The position numbers were made by a program, and so were the translations under genes. Below, one piece after another: positions 42,221 to 53,100 of a stretch of 64,000 nucleotides of DNA (its first letter is position 1; each line of letters begins with the position of its first letter). A model generated the notes under the pieces. That model was given only the letters and a program-made list of their open reading frames with translations. It did no database searches and had not been told where the DNA came from. The stretch comes from Draconibacterium mangrovi_A (GTDB taxonomy: Bacteria > Bacteroidota > Bacteroidia > Bacteroidales > Prolixibacteraceae). The stretch is from NCBI RefSeq assembly GCF_037646455.1, contig NZ_JBBIXN010000004.1, positions 62,001 to 126,000 of the forward strand, given 5' to 3'.

Positions 42221-45200
42221 ATGAAACCTTTTTACCTTTCCTTGTCAGGCATAATTTGCTACTGTAATATCCGCTGTATTTTAATTAAGAAACTTAATAA
42301 ATTCATCAGTATAATTGCAATTCTTGTGCTGTTGATTTTCATTATTGCAGCTCCGATTACAGGACAAACTTTGATGCATTCCTACACTTTTGAAGATGGT
42401 TCTGCTAGTGATATGGTCGGTGATGCTAATGGTACAGTCTTGGGTGGTACTATTGCTGATGGTGTTTATACTGCTAATTATAATGGTGACTGCATTATGC
42501 TTCCTGCGTCAGAAATTGCTATTAATAGCTATTCTGCGGTAAGCCTGGAAGCCAGTGTTATAGCAAGTGAGAATGCTCCGACAAATTCAATGCTGTTTTA
42601 TTTAGGAGGTTCTACGGGAGGATTAGGAACAGACGGCATGTTTGTGACTCCGAAACACTGGAATGGCCTTGTTACCCGCGGAGCCATTTCTACCGGTCAT
42701 TATACATCTCCATGGCTCACGGAGACTGCCGTAACTTCCTATCCAATAACAGCATCAGGTTTACATCATGTTGTACTTACTATTGATAGCCTTAAGTTAA
42801 GTCTTTATATTGATGGCGAGTTGGCCGGAACAGATAATTTAGCGGCGATGGGCAATAGTATTTCGGCCTTATCCAATGATTATGGATGGATAGCCCGCGG
42901 TGGATATGTCGCTGATCCCACATGGCTCGGTATTTTAGATGAATTCAACATCTACAAAGGTATACTGGATCCGGATACAATTGTAGCAAAGGCCAATGCT
43001 TTCCTGGGGTCGTCAAATACGAAATTGAGCGGGATTTCTCTTGATGTAGGTACTCTTGAACCTTCATTCAATACTTTGTATAAAAGGTATGTTACTGTAG
43101 TACCAGAAGGAACAGAAACGATAAATATTACAGCAACACCTGTAATGGATGGTGCAACAGTAAAAGGCGATGGAGCAATTAAACTTACACAGGGAACTGC
43201 CAATGCTGTTCTCACTGTTACTGCATCTGATGGGATAACCGCAGAGACTTATACCATAGAAATCAGTACAAAAGTGGCACCGGGCAACAAAACGCTTACC
43301 CATGCCTACCGTTTTGAAGACGGCACAGCAAACGACTACATTGGTGATGCTCATGGTGTTCTTATGTACGATTCTGATGTATCAGGCGGTTCACTCATAC
43401 TGAATGACGGAGAATTTGTTTCTTTACCGGGCAAAGAAATCGATATTCCTTCGTATGATGCTGTATCAGTTGAAGCCTGGTACACACCTGAAGGCTGGAC
43501 AAATCCGGGATTCCATTGTGTTTTCGCTTTTGGGAATACTTATGTTGATTTGGGAGTTGATTACTTTATTTTTCAGCCAGCGAGGGAAGACAATGCTTCA
43601 CTGACCGGTGTTTCAACAGGCGATTATTTTGAACCATGGGCGACTGGAAACGCAGTAACTTCATATGAAACAGATGATCCTGAGCAACACCATGTTGTTT
43701 CGATTCTGACCAATGAAGGTATTTACCAGTATCTTGATGGTGATTTTTCCGGATTCACTGCCTATACCGGTAGCAATGCTCTTTCTTCAGTTAGCAACGA
43801 ATTAGCATACATAGGAAAATCGGTATTTGCCTGGGATCCAACCTGGAATGGTACTGTTGAAGAAATGAATATCTATAATGTGGCTCTTAGTGCCGGGCAG
43901 GTTGCATACCAATACGAGAACGGACCCTCCGGAATTGTGTACAATGATGCTTATCTGTCAGAATTGACAGTTGATACAGGATGGCTCGCCCCAGTATTTA
44001 CACCGGCCGCAAAATCTTACGTATGGTATGTACTAGAGGGTACAGGTACCGGAAATATAAGTGCAATCCCTTTTGGTTTAAATGCAGGAGTTGAGGGTGA
44101 TGGAGCCTTTGACTTAATGGCTGGAGATACAACAGCAGTTATTGTTGTTACAGCCGAAGACAGCACAATCACCGAGACCTATACGATTAAAATCGAAATG
44201 GTTGATGAGATGCCTTATTTTTACCTTGACACCAATGACGTAACCATAATATGCCAGAACTGTCATCCTGGAGATACCGGAACTGTAAATGCTATAGTTT
44301 ATGAAGCTGTAGATAGTACTTTACTGCGAAAACGCATTAATGAAGGAGTTGATTTAAGTAAAGTTTGTACTTCATTAATAACGGATATGAGTTTAATGTT
44401 TTTAGGTGCAGAATCTTTTAATCAGGATATAAGTTCCTGGGATGTTAGTAAGGTAACCAATATGTATGGAATGTTTGGTTTGGCATATGCTTTCAATCAG
44501 GATATCAGTTCCTGGGATGTGAGCAATGTCGAAGATATGGTAGCTATGTTTTATTCCGCTACTTCTTTTAACCAGGACATCAGTTCCTGGGATGTAAGCA
44601 ATTTAAGGGACATGTCGTGGATGTTTAGTTATGCAACCACCTTTAATCAAAATATCAGCACTTGGGATGTAAGTAATGTCACGAATATGTTTTCGGTGTT
44701 CAATTCAGCCAGTTCATTTAATCAAAATATTAGCTATTGGGATGTAAGAAAAGTGAAAAATATGGCTGCTATGTTTTACAGTGCTAATGATTTTAATCAT
44801 GATATAAGTTCATGGCATGTAGACAGCGTAACAGATATGAATGCAATGTTTGCCTCTGCAAATTCTTTTAACCAGGATTTGAGTTCCTGGGAGGTTGGCA
44901 ATGTGACGAATATGAGTGGCATGTTTGAAGGAGCATCTTTATTTAACCAGGATATTGGTTCCTGGGATGTCAGTAATGTAGTGGATATGTCAGGGATGTT
45001 CAGTTTTGCAAGTACCTTTAATCAAAATATCGGCTCATGGGACGTAAGTAATGTAACCAATATGAGCCGAATGTTCTACAATGCGTATGAATTTAACCAG
45101 GACGTCGGTTCGTGGAATTTAATTAAGGTAAAAGATATGAGTTTGATGTTTTCTTACGCCACTAAATTTAATCAGGATATAGGTTCATGGAATGTAGATA

Positions 45201-45619
45201 GTGTAATGGATATGTATGCAATGTTCGCTTCAGCTAATTCTTTCAATCATGATCTCTCGGATTGGTGTGTAGAAAACATAGCATTCGAACCCGGGGATTT
45301 TGCTACGGATTGTCCGTTGCAAGTAGAGTATTACCCGGTTTGGGGAATGTGCTCAACAAAAGTGAGTGCCGAAGATATTAAATATGCTGAAGTAATATCG
45401 GTTTATCCCAATCCAACCAATGGTTCAATAACAATTGAAACGGGTTCTTCAGGACATTGTCTGATTAATATTACTACTTTAAATGGTCAGTTGTTATTGA
45501 GTAAAAAAATGGAAGGAATTAAGGATGAAATTGATCTTTCTTTCTTGGGGAGTGGAATCTATATAGTTAGAATCAGTTCAGAAGGTGCTGTAAGGACAGA
45601 TAAACTTATTAAATTGTAA
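42221..45619 (+). CDS. T9SS-exported surface protein: two LamG domains, cadherin-like sandwiches, 12 BspA-type repeats
   Basis: A 1132-residue protein starting at the ATG at 42221; a TTG 24 bp upstream is less likely. The signal region is long, with a cleavage site near ITGQ (about residue 50). Two LamG/concanavalin-type modules (beginning LMHSYTFEDGSASDM and LTHAYRFEDGTANDY) are each followed by a cadherin-like beta-sandwich (LSGISLDVGTLEPSF; LSELTVDTGWLAPVF). Then come twelve 25-residue DUF285 repeats (FNQDISSWDVSNVTNM-type, DNA 44417-45275) and a type A T9SS sorting domain starting VYPNPTNGSI. Probably a cell-surface binding protein; the ligand is unknown. Confidence 0.9.
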   Translation: MKPFYLSLSGIICYCNIRCILIKKLNKFISIIAILVLLIFIIAAPITGQTLMHSYTFEDGSASDMVGDANGTVLGGTIADGVYTANYNGDCIMLPASEIAINSYSAVSLEASVIASENAPTNSMLFYLGGSTGGLGTDGMFVTPKHWNGLVTRGAISTGHYTSPWLTETAVTSYPITASGLHHVVLTIDSLKLSLYIDGELAGTDNLAAMGNSISALSNDYGWIARGGYVADPTWLGILDEFNIYKGILDPDTIVAKANAFLGSSNTKLSGISLDVGTLEPSFNTLYKRYVTVVPEGTETINITATPVMDGATVKGDGAIKLTQGTANAVLTVTASDGITAETYTIEISTKVAPGNKTLTHAYRFEDGTANDYIGDAHGVLMYDSDVSGGSLILNDGEFVSLPGKEIDIPSYDAVSVEAWYTPEGWTNPGFHCVFAFGNTYVDLGVDYFIFQPAREDNASLTGVSTGDYFEPWATGNAVTSYETDDPEQHHVVSILTNEGIYQYLDGDFSGFTAYTGSNALSSVSNELAYIGKSVFAWDPTWNGTVEEMNIYNVALSAGQVAYQYENGPSGIVYNDAYLSELTVDTGWLAPVFTPAAKSYVWYVLEGTGTGNISAIPFGLNAGVEGDGAFDLMAGDTTAVIVVTAEDSTITETYTIKIEMVDEMPYFYLDTNDVTIICQNCHPGDTGTVNAIVYEAVDSTLLRKRINEGVDLSKVCTSLITDMSLMFLGAESFNQDISSWDVSKVTNMYGMFGLAYAFNQDISSWDVSNVEDMVAMFYSATSFNQDISSWDVSNLRDMSWMFSYATTFNQNISTWDVSNVTNMFSVFNSASSFNQNISYWDVRKVKNMAAMFYSANDFNHDISSWHVDSVTDMNAMFASANSFNQDLSSWEVGNVTNMSGMFEGASLFNQDIGSWDVSNVVDMSGMFSFASTFNQNIGSWDVSNVTNMSRMFYNAYEFNQDVGSWNLIKVKDMSLMFSYATKFNQDIGSWNVDSVMDMYAMFASANSFNHDLSDWCVENIAFEPGDFATDCPLQVEYYPVWGMCSTKVSAEDIKYAEVISVYPNPTNGSITIETGSSGHCLINITTLNGQLLLSKKMEGIKDEIDLSFLGSGIYIVRISSEGAVRTDKLIKL
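44417..45275 (+). repeat. 12 tandem 75-bp units encoding BspA-type repeats
   Basis: In-frame units of 25 codons starting at TTTAATCAGGAT-like sequence. Trp and Met-Phe positions are fixed; other positions vary. Units 1-3 and 8-9 are most alike, consistent with unequal exchange. Confidence 0.85.
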
Positions 45620-45833
45620 TTCTTATACCAAAAATATCGGAAAACACAGGTACATGCCTGTGCTTGCTGATACAAAAATAATCGTGCATCTTTAAATCAT
45701 AACTATACCCTAACCAAACTATCTTTTTATTAGTTTGTTGAAAACATAAAGCCTCATTTAAATGCTTTATGTAGCTACACATTTAAAGGCTCCTGGAAAA
45801 GTATTGTCTTTTCATTCAGCTTTTCTGAAAGGA

Positions 45834-48800
45834 ATGAAGTTGATATTCCTTTTGATGTGTTTTAGTTTCTACAGTTACTCACAGGAATATTACTACGAAC
45901 TCAATAAAATACCTCATAAGGGGGAACTCAGTAACTTCCGGGGTACGGCTATGCTGCAGGATTCAAAAGGCTTTATGTGGTTTGGATCTTTGGACGGACT
46001 GTACCGATATGATGGTGCTCATTTCAAGGTGTACCGATTGGACTTGCAGGATACAACTTCACTTTCTAATAGTTTTGTTAATGCAATATTTGAAGATTCT
46101 GAAGGGATTATTTGGGTGGCTACAGATAGGGGAATAAGCAGATATTATACAGAATCTGATTCTTTCCAACGTATTCCTAATAACGCGAACACTTCGATGT
46201 CTCATACTTTTATCTGCCTTGAGGAATACAACAAGAGAATAATTTGGATGGGTTCAGTGTATGGAATCACTAAATATGATAAGGAGACCCGAGAAATTAC
46301 AAATTTTCACAAAGATGATCCAGATGTAATACTTGAAGAGGGGATAATGGAGATTAAATCAACATCTGAAGGTAACTTATTGATCCAGGATCTCAGAGGA
46401 GAAAAATTTAAGATTTTCACCCGGAACGATTCTCTCGTAAAAGTAGGAGACATTCGTGGATTTCCTATTTATCAAGATACATTGGGTATTTACAAAGTGG
46501 ATAATTGGCGATCTATTGAAGATGACTTAAGCACGGCAAAAGAGAGCCTGCGAAAGAACCAGTTGTCAGGAAAGGATATATGGAGCTCCTATTCGGATAG
46601 TGACCAAAATATATGGATACGGACAGAGAAAGGAATTCATTGCTTCAATCAAAATCTGGATTTGATTTTTTATGTTCCGAATTTTCAGTCCAACATCGTA
46701 CTCCAGCAAGGTGATTATATGGAGCGTGAATATACCACCCACGTATACGAAGATACCAATCATTCATTATGGTATTTTGGTGAAGATGGCATCTATCAGA
46801 TTGTTCGCAAAAAGAAGATTTTTAATCAATACCCCCTCAATTTAGGTTGGGAGATCACATGTATGGCACCCATTGACAAAGACCATATTTGGGTGGGTAA
46901 CAGTATGGGTGTTTTTAAGTTCGATCGTACGACTAAAGATTATACCAATTATTCGGTTATTCCAGGTTTTGGGTATTTGGGTTGGGTACGATCGATGTTA
47001 CTGAATAGCGACAACACACTTTGGGTAGGCACCCATTCAAATGGCCTTTTTGCTTTGAATAAAGATGGTCAGCTCATTAGACATTTCAAACCAGTCTGGC
47101 ATCAGGACATTAACAAAAGGAGATTCTTCCAGCCCAGACAGATTTTCGAAGATAGTCAGGATCGAGTTTGGATCTTATCCGAATGGGCTCGCCCCTGTTA
47201 CTTTGACCGGGATAAAGATCGCGTCATGTTTTTGGCCAGCAATCCTGTCGCGGATGATGATTTTGAGCCCAAAAATATAGTAACCATAATCGAATCTTCT
47301 TCCGGTAATCTTTATGTCATGGGGGAAGCCGGATTTTATAAAGTTGTACCTCCTTTTATTCAAGTAAGTGACTCAACTGTAATGCCCCGAAATATAATTA
47401 AGTATAATGGTAAGAATCAGTTTGGAGAAATCCATGAAATGAATGGGGAATTTTCTTTTTTAGATAATTCCGGAGATATCTGGATGGGATTTCCGGGAGC
47501 AGAATTCGTGAGCAGGATCATACCAGACGAAGAAACAAAAGATCGATTATTAAAAGTTATTAATTTCTTTCCTGGAGATGGCTTAATCAATGGACCTGTT
47601 CATTCCTTTGTTCAGGACCACAACAATAATATCTGGATGGCATCTGCTGCAGGAATATCAAAATTCAATCGTGCAACAGGAAATTTTACCAATTATTATC
47701 AAAGGCAAGGTTTGCCTACCCGCTTTTTTAATGATGCAACATCACTGGAAAGTGGAGAAGTCGTGATGGCCACTTTTGGATTGGTAATATTTCATCCAGA
47801 CAGCCTGCCCATAAACGATTTTGCGGCTCCTGTTAAAATCACGGATTTGCAGATTAATAACGAATCCATTAAACCATCTCCCGGATCTGTGTTGGAAAAA
47901 TCCATTGAATACACAGATTCCATCGAGCTTACTTATAATCAAAACAACCTCTCATTTTCCTATGCTCTTCTAAATTACATTAATCCGGACCTCAACCAAT
48001 ATAAATACAAACTTGAAGGATATCATGATGAATGGATTTTTGCAGGAAACAGAACTAAAGTTGATTTTACAAATCTTGATCCGGGTGATTATACTTTTAG
48101 GATTATAGCAGCCAATGAGGAAGGCATTTGGAATGAAGAAGGAGCCTCGCTTCAAATTTTTATTGCTGCTCCCTGGTGGAAAACAACAACCGCTTATGTT
48201 TCCTATGTTTTGTTTGTTTTAATTTCGCTTTATTTTATTCGTCGTTATGAATTAAACCGACAGAGTCTTAGGCATCGATGGGAACTTAAACAATTGGAAA
48301 CAGAAAAATACAAAGAAATTGATCAGGCGAAATCAAAATTTTTTGCCAACATTTCTCATGAATTCCGTACCCCCCTTACCCTTATCCGGGGACCCTTAGA
48401 AGAACTCGATAAGCAACAAACTGAAAATATTCCTGTGAAAAAAGACTTGATTGGGATTATGAAAAGGAATACGGCGAGACTCCAGCGCTTGATCAACCAG
48501 TTGCTTGATATCTCAAAAATGGAAACTGGGCAAATGAAACTGCAGGTTCGCAAGGGAGATATTGAAAAATTCCTTCGAAGCATCATCCTTTCATTTCTGT
48601 CGCTGGCCGAAAGTAAAAATATTCATTACAGTTATGAGTTTCCCGGGGAGAATCATCTTGTTCTTTATGACGAGGACAAATTGGAAAAAATAGTAATCAA
48701 CCTGATTTCTAATGCATTTAAATTCACGCCTAAAAATGGTAAGATTAATATTAGGTGTGAATACGAATACAGGAAAGGAGCTGAAGATCCTGAATTGATT

Positions 48801-49907
48801 AACATTTCGGTAGAAGATACCGGTAGAGGAATTGCTGAGGATAAGCTCGATAAAATATTTGATCGGTTTTACCAGGTAAACGATTCCAGTAAAAGAGACA
48901 CTGAAGGAACAGGAATTGGTCTTGCCCTGACCCGCGAATTGGTGAAGATTTATCGTGGAGAAATCAGTGCTGAGAGCAAGGAAGGAATAGGTAGCACGTT
49001 TAAACTCAAACTCCCGGTTAGCGAGCTTAGGTTTCAGGATTATGAGCTTGATCCTGTAACTAAAAAAGACTCATTATCGGAGAGAGAGTCTTTTCAGGAA
49101 CAGGAAGAAACAAAGAACTTCATCGGTAAAAAACTACAAACTTCAAAAGACAAACCTTTAGCCTTAATTGTAGAGGACAATTCGGATCTGAGGACATATA
49201 TCTCCGGTATCCTTGGAAATAATTACAGGATTCAAACGGCAGAAAACGGAAAACTTGGTTATGATATGGCGGTAGCAAAAATTCCGGATATTGTGATCAG
49301 CGACCTGATGATGCCTGTAATGGACGGAGTGGAGTTGTGCAGGATGATTAAGGAAGATGAGCGCACCAACCATATCCCGGTGATCATGTTAACAGCCAAA
49401 GCAGATAAGGGTAGTAAAATGGAAGGGCTGAATACAGGCGCAGACGATTACATCATTAAACCTTTTGATGCCGAAGAATTACATACGCGCGCAAAAAACT
49501 TAATAGATCAGCGCAAAAAACTCAGACAAAAGTTCAGGAAAGATTTTATACTTCCGAAAAAAACAGATATTACCGTTTCCCAGAATGATCGGTTAATCAG
49601 AAAAGTATTTGATCTTTTTGAAAAAAATTATTCGGATTTCAACTTTAATGTAGATGATATGAGCGCTGAACTTCATATGAGCAGGACACAGTTCTACAGA
49701 AAAGTACACGCACTCACCGGGGAATCTCCCAATGAGTTGTTCAGGGTATTTCGGATGAAAAAAGCTGCAGAACTTATAAAAGCAGGAAATTCGAACATTA
49801 CTGGTGTGATGTACGAGGTGGGTTTCAAAAGTACTTCTCATTTTGCCAACTCCTTTAAAAAATACTTTGGTCAGAATCCATCTGAATACAGGAATTCCCT
49901 GAAGTAA
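45834..49907 (+). CDS. Hybrid two-component system regulator (sensor kinase + response regulator + AraC domain)
   Basis: About 1357 residues from the ATG at 45834 (MKLIFLLM, signal peptide); a TTG/ATG-type extension to 45762 is open but less likely. Domains in order: reg_prop propeller repeats (about 25-690, with GFMWFGSLDGLYRYDG), Y_Y_Y domain (706-768), a membrane helix (784-805), HisKA with H near 841 in FFANISHEFRTP, HATPase, receiver with D near 1157 in ISDLMMPVMDG, and a C-terminal AraC-type HTH. It senses a periplasmic ligand, often an oligosaccharide, and binds DNA. No SusC/SusD pair is adjacent; the neighbours are T9SS proteins. Confidence 0.95.
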   Translation: MKLIFLLMCFSFYSYSQEYYYELNKIPHKGELSNFRGTAMLQDSKGFMWFGSLDGLYRYDGAHFKVYRLDLQDTTSLSNSFVNAIFEDSEGIIWVATDRGISRYYTESDSFQRIPNNANTSMSHTFICLEEYNKRIIWMGSVYGITKYDKETREITNFHKDDPDVILEEGIMEIKSTSEGNLLIQDLRGEKFKIFTRNDSLVKVGDIRGFPIYQDTLGIYKVDNWRSIEDDLSTAKESLRKNQLSGKDIWSSYSDSDQNIWIRTEKGIHCFNQNLDLIFYVPNFQSNIVLQQGDYMEREYTTHVYEDTNHSLWYFGEDGIYQIVRKKKIFNQYPLNLGWEITCMAPIDKDHIWVGNSMGVFKFDRTTKDYTNYSVIPGFGYLGWVRSMLLNSDNTLWVGTHSNGLFALNKDGQLIRHFKPVWHQDINKRRFFQPRQIFEDSQDRVWILSEWARPCYFDRDKDRVMFLASNPVADDDFEPKNIVTIIESSSGNLYVMGEAGFYKVVPPFIQVSDSTVMPRNIIKYNGKNQFGEIHEMNGEFSFLDNSGDIWMGFPGAEFVSRIIPDEETKDRLLKVINFFPGDGLINGPVHSFVQDHNNNIWMASAAGISKFNRATGNFTNYYQRQGLPTRFFNDATSLESGEVVMATFGLVIFHPDSLPINDFAAPVKITDLQINNESIKPSPGSVLEKSIEYTDSIELTYNQNNLSFSYALLNYINPDLNQYKYKLEGYHDEWIFAGNRTKVDFTNLDPGDYTFRIIAANEEGIWNEEGASLQIFIAAPWWKTTTAYVSYVLFVLISLYFIRRYELNRQSLRHRWELKQLETEKYKEIDQAKSKFFANISHEFRTPLTLIRGPLEELDKQQTENIPVKKDLIGIMKRNTARLQRLINQLLDISKMETGQMKLQVRKGDIEKFLRSIILSFLSLAESKNIHYSYEFPGENHLVLYDEDKLEKIVINLISNAFKFTPKNGKINIRCEYEYRKGAEDPELINISVEDTGRGIAEDKLDKIFDRFYQVNDSSKRDTEGTGIGLALTRELVKIYRGEISAESKEGIGSTFKLKLPVSELRFQDYELDPVTKKDSLSERESFQEQEETKNFIGKKLQTSKDKPLALIVEDNSDLRTYISGILGNNYRIQTAENGKLGYDMAVAKIPDIVISDLMMPVMDGVELCRMIKEDERTNHIPVIMLTAKADKGSKMEGLNTGADDYIIKPFDAEELHTRAKNLIDQRKKLRQKFRKDFILPKKTDITVSQNDRLIRKVFDLFEKNYSDFNFNVDDMSAELHMSRTQFYRKVHALTGESPNELFRVFRMKKAAELIKAGNSNITGVMYEVGFKSTSHFANSFKKYFGQNPSEYRNSLK

Positions 49908-49996
49908 ATAAATCTGTATTTATGCCCCCCAATGCTATTTACAAGCCTTAAATTCTTCTGCTAAATCCAGTTTTGTAACACTCGGTTCAATTTGGT

Positions 49997-50026
49997 ACAA
50001 TACCAACCTATTTTAGCACAATACCA
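49997..50026. promoter_or_regulatory. Putative AraC-type direct-repeat operator
   Basis: ACAATACCA occurs at 49997-50005 and again at 50018-50026, 21 bp (two helical turns) apart in the same orientation. It lies between the hybrid regulator gene and the amidohydrolase gene, 90-120 bp before the latter's ATG. AraC-family dimers commonly bind such direct repeats. Confidence 0.5.
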
Positions 50027-50115
50027 GTTGATATTGATATATAGCGTGTTGTAACTTGTTTCTGAAAACTATTCAAGCAAAGGAATAGAATTAACAATCA
50101 TTAATTCATAAGGTC

Positions 50116-53100
50116 ATGAAAAGTATAATTACAAGTTTTGTTTCAAACAAACCCCGAAGGATTTATTTAAAAAATCTAAGTTTTCTTCTATTCAGCATAT
50201 TTATCACCTTAACCACTTCCAATGTTGAAGCTCAATTAATCGATATTCCAAATTTAGTTGTTCTTGAGGGAGCGTCAGTTTTTGACAGCAAAGAAAAAGC
50301 ATTCAAATCAAATGCGGAGATTGTTATAAAGGATTCGGAGATACTACGAATTGGAAGCGTAGGTGATTTTGAATATCCTGACGATGCCACTGTTTATGAT
50401 GTGTCAGGAAGATTTATTATACCCGGATTAGTCGATTTTCATGTTCACATGGGAGCTTACAGTCCTAACGGAATAACCATGGCAAAATACTTAGCCGCTG
50501 GTGTGACTTCCATACGTATTGCCGGAACAATACATCCGGAAGCTATCGTAAAGTTAAAAAATGACGTGAAGGAGAGACGGCTAGATGGTCCAAGGTTGTT
50601 TGTAGCCGGTCATTTCATAGATGAACCCGGCAGGACGGATAATACTGTTAAAGTAGGCAATGCAGATCAGATGCGGGCAGAGATCCAAAGACAGGCTGCA
50701 ATTGGGGTGGATTACATCAAACTTTACTGGGATGTAAGTCCGGAACTTCTTGGTGTGGCTGTTGAAGAAGCGCATGCTCTTGGATTGAAGGTACTTGGTC
50801 ATTTGAGAAAAACAAGTTGGACAGAAGCTGCGAATCTTGGCATTGACTTCCTTACCCATTGTGGTTCCGATGGTCCTATCTGGGAATTGGTAGATAATGA
50901 TAGTGTGCGGAATATCCTAAGAAGTAACGATCCACCGCGTCCTTATTATCCCGATATTAAACCAGAGGAATACTTCCATCTATGGGCAGAAAATGTGAAT
51001 CTGGAAGGAGATCGAATGGACAGCCTCATCGATGCTTTAGTCCAGGGAAATGTGACCGTTGATCCAACTATGGCACCCATGCAATCACTTTTTTTTGGAG
51101 ATGATACAGAAATTCTCGCAAAACTTCACCCCGAGTGTACTCCGGCCGAAATCACCGATAGATGGGGTGTAGGATGGCAAACGAAAAACCCAAAAATCAC
51201 CAGTAATCCCTTCTATACCACAGGAAAAGAAATATGGCCTTTAACCCAGGAAATTACCCGTAAGCTCTATGAGGGTGGAGTCAGACTTACTACCGGATCA
51301 GACTTTGTAATGCCCTGGATTACACCAGGTGATGGACTGCATAGGGAGTTAGAATTGTTGGTAGAAGCCGGAATACCAGCCGATGAAGTGCTACTTATCG
51401 CAACAAAAAATGCAGCGGAAGCCTTAGACGTATTATCAGAAACCGGTACGATAGAAGAAGGAAAACTTGCCGATTTGGTAGTATTGGCAGCGAATCCGTT
51501 GGAAGACATTCGTAATTCAAATACCGTTCAGATGGTCTTTAAACAAGGACACTACTATCAACCAGATGTTTTACTGGATGCTATTGGTGTAAATTGCAGC
51601 AAACCGGACTGGCAACAGTTGAGCTCCATGGATATTGCCAGGGGATACTTGTCATCCTGTACCATCGATAGTTTGATCTATATATTTGGTGGTGAAACTA
51701 CTCCAGTCTATACAAATTTAGATTCTGCTGATGTATTTAATACTAAAACAAACCAGTGGATGGACCTGGAAGCCATTCCAACGGCTGTAGTTAGTCCGGC
51801 TGTAGAAGAAGTGAATAGCAAGATTTATGTTCTCGGTGGTTTGACTCACACAAGCGGAAATGGGATTGGTATGAATACGGTTTATGAATATGATCCTGAT
51901 GGAAATAAATGGGTGCAAAAAAACAATAGCCCATATACGATAGGAGCCTGGTCGTCGAAAGTCATGGATAGTACCATTTATTTATTCGGCGGAAGTAATA
52001 ATATGCCTTCAGATGCCAATAAAGCATGGACTTATGAACCCGCATCAGAAACATGGACTTCACTGCCCAATATGTTATATAATCAAGCATATGGAAATTC
52101 GGTTGAACTTATAGATAATAAATTCTACTACATCGGGGGATCACTGGAGTCAGGTTTTTATGGTCCAACAGGTAAGTCTCAGGTTTATGATCCTAATGAG
52201 GGCAATTACACAGAATTGGCTGTGATGCCTGTCCCGGTGGTGCAACACCGAACTGTTGTTTATAATAATAAGATCCTTGTTTTTGGAGGTTCTAAAAGTA
52301 TCTATGCCGGTTGCAACTGGAGTTGTAGTGTAGGTACAAATTGTATTCAAGAGTACGATCCGGCTACGAATACGTGGACATTAATGAGACCTATGCCATT
52401 TACACGCTCTGCAATGACAGTTGAAAAAGTGGATAATTATGTATACCTGATTGGAGGATATCCGAATGGAAGGGATTTGGATCAACCATTAGATGAGGTT
52501 AGGCGCTTTAACCTGAATTATTTGGAAGAATGGTGTGAAGGAGTGAATATCCAGGAACCATCTAAGGCACTGAAGGTGGGAGATGAATATACTCTAAATG
52601 CAGATATTTTACCATCAGATTTTGCGAACAAAGCTATGATTTGGACATCGGATAACGACTCAGTGCTTACTGTTACTGATTCGATAAACGGAATAATCAA
52701 ATGTGTGGGCGATGGAACGGCTATGATAACGGCACAGCTCAAATACGGAAGCAATTCTGATGCGATAAGTCTGACTGTTAATAAAAATCTGCCACCGGTT
52801 TTAACGCTCGAAGAGGATACATTTGACCTGATTATGGATTCAATCGTTAAAGTGTCGAGTAATGAAGATTGTTTTGTTTACCTGGTTACGGAGGGTACCG
52901 GAAATTCTCTTTCCGAAATAATACGTAATCGCGTAAAAAGTACCATGCAGGCATTTGCGGATAGTTCGATTGAAATTAATATTTCAGATCTTGAGGTAGG
53001 AACTTACTGGTTGTATGCAAGGGATCCCTACAAAAATATTTCAGAACCGGTAATATTAATAATAGAAGATACGGGTACAGGGATCAATCGGCAAATTTCT

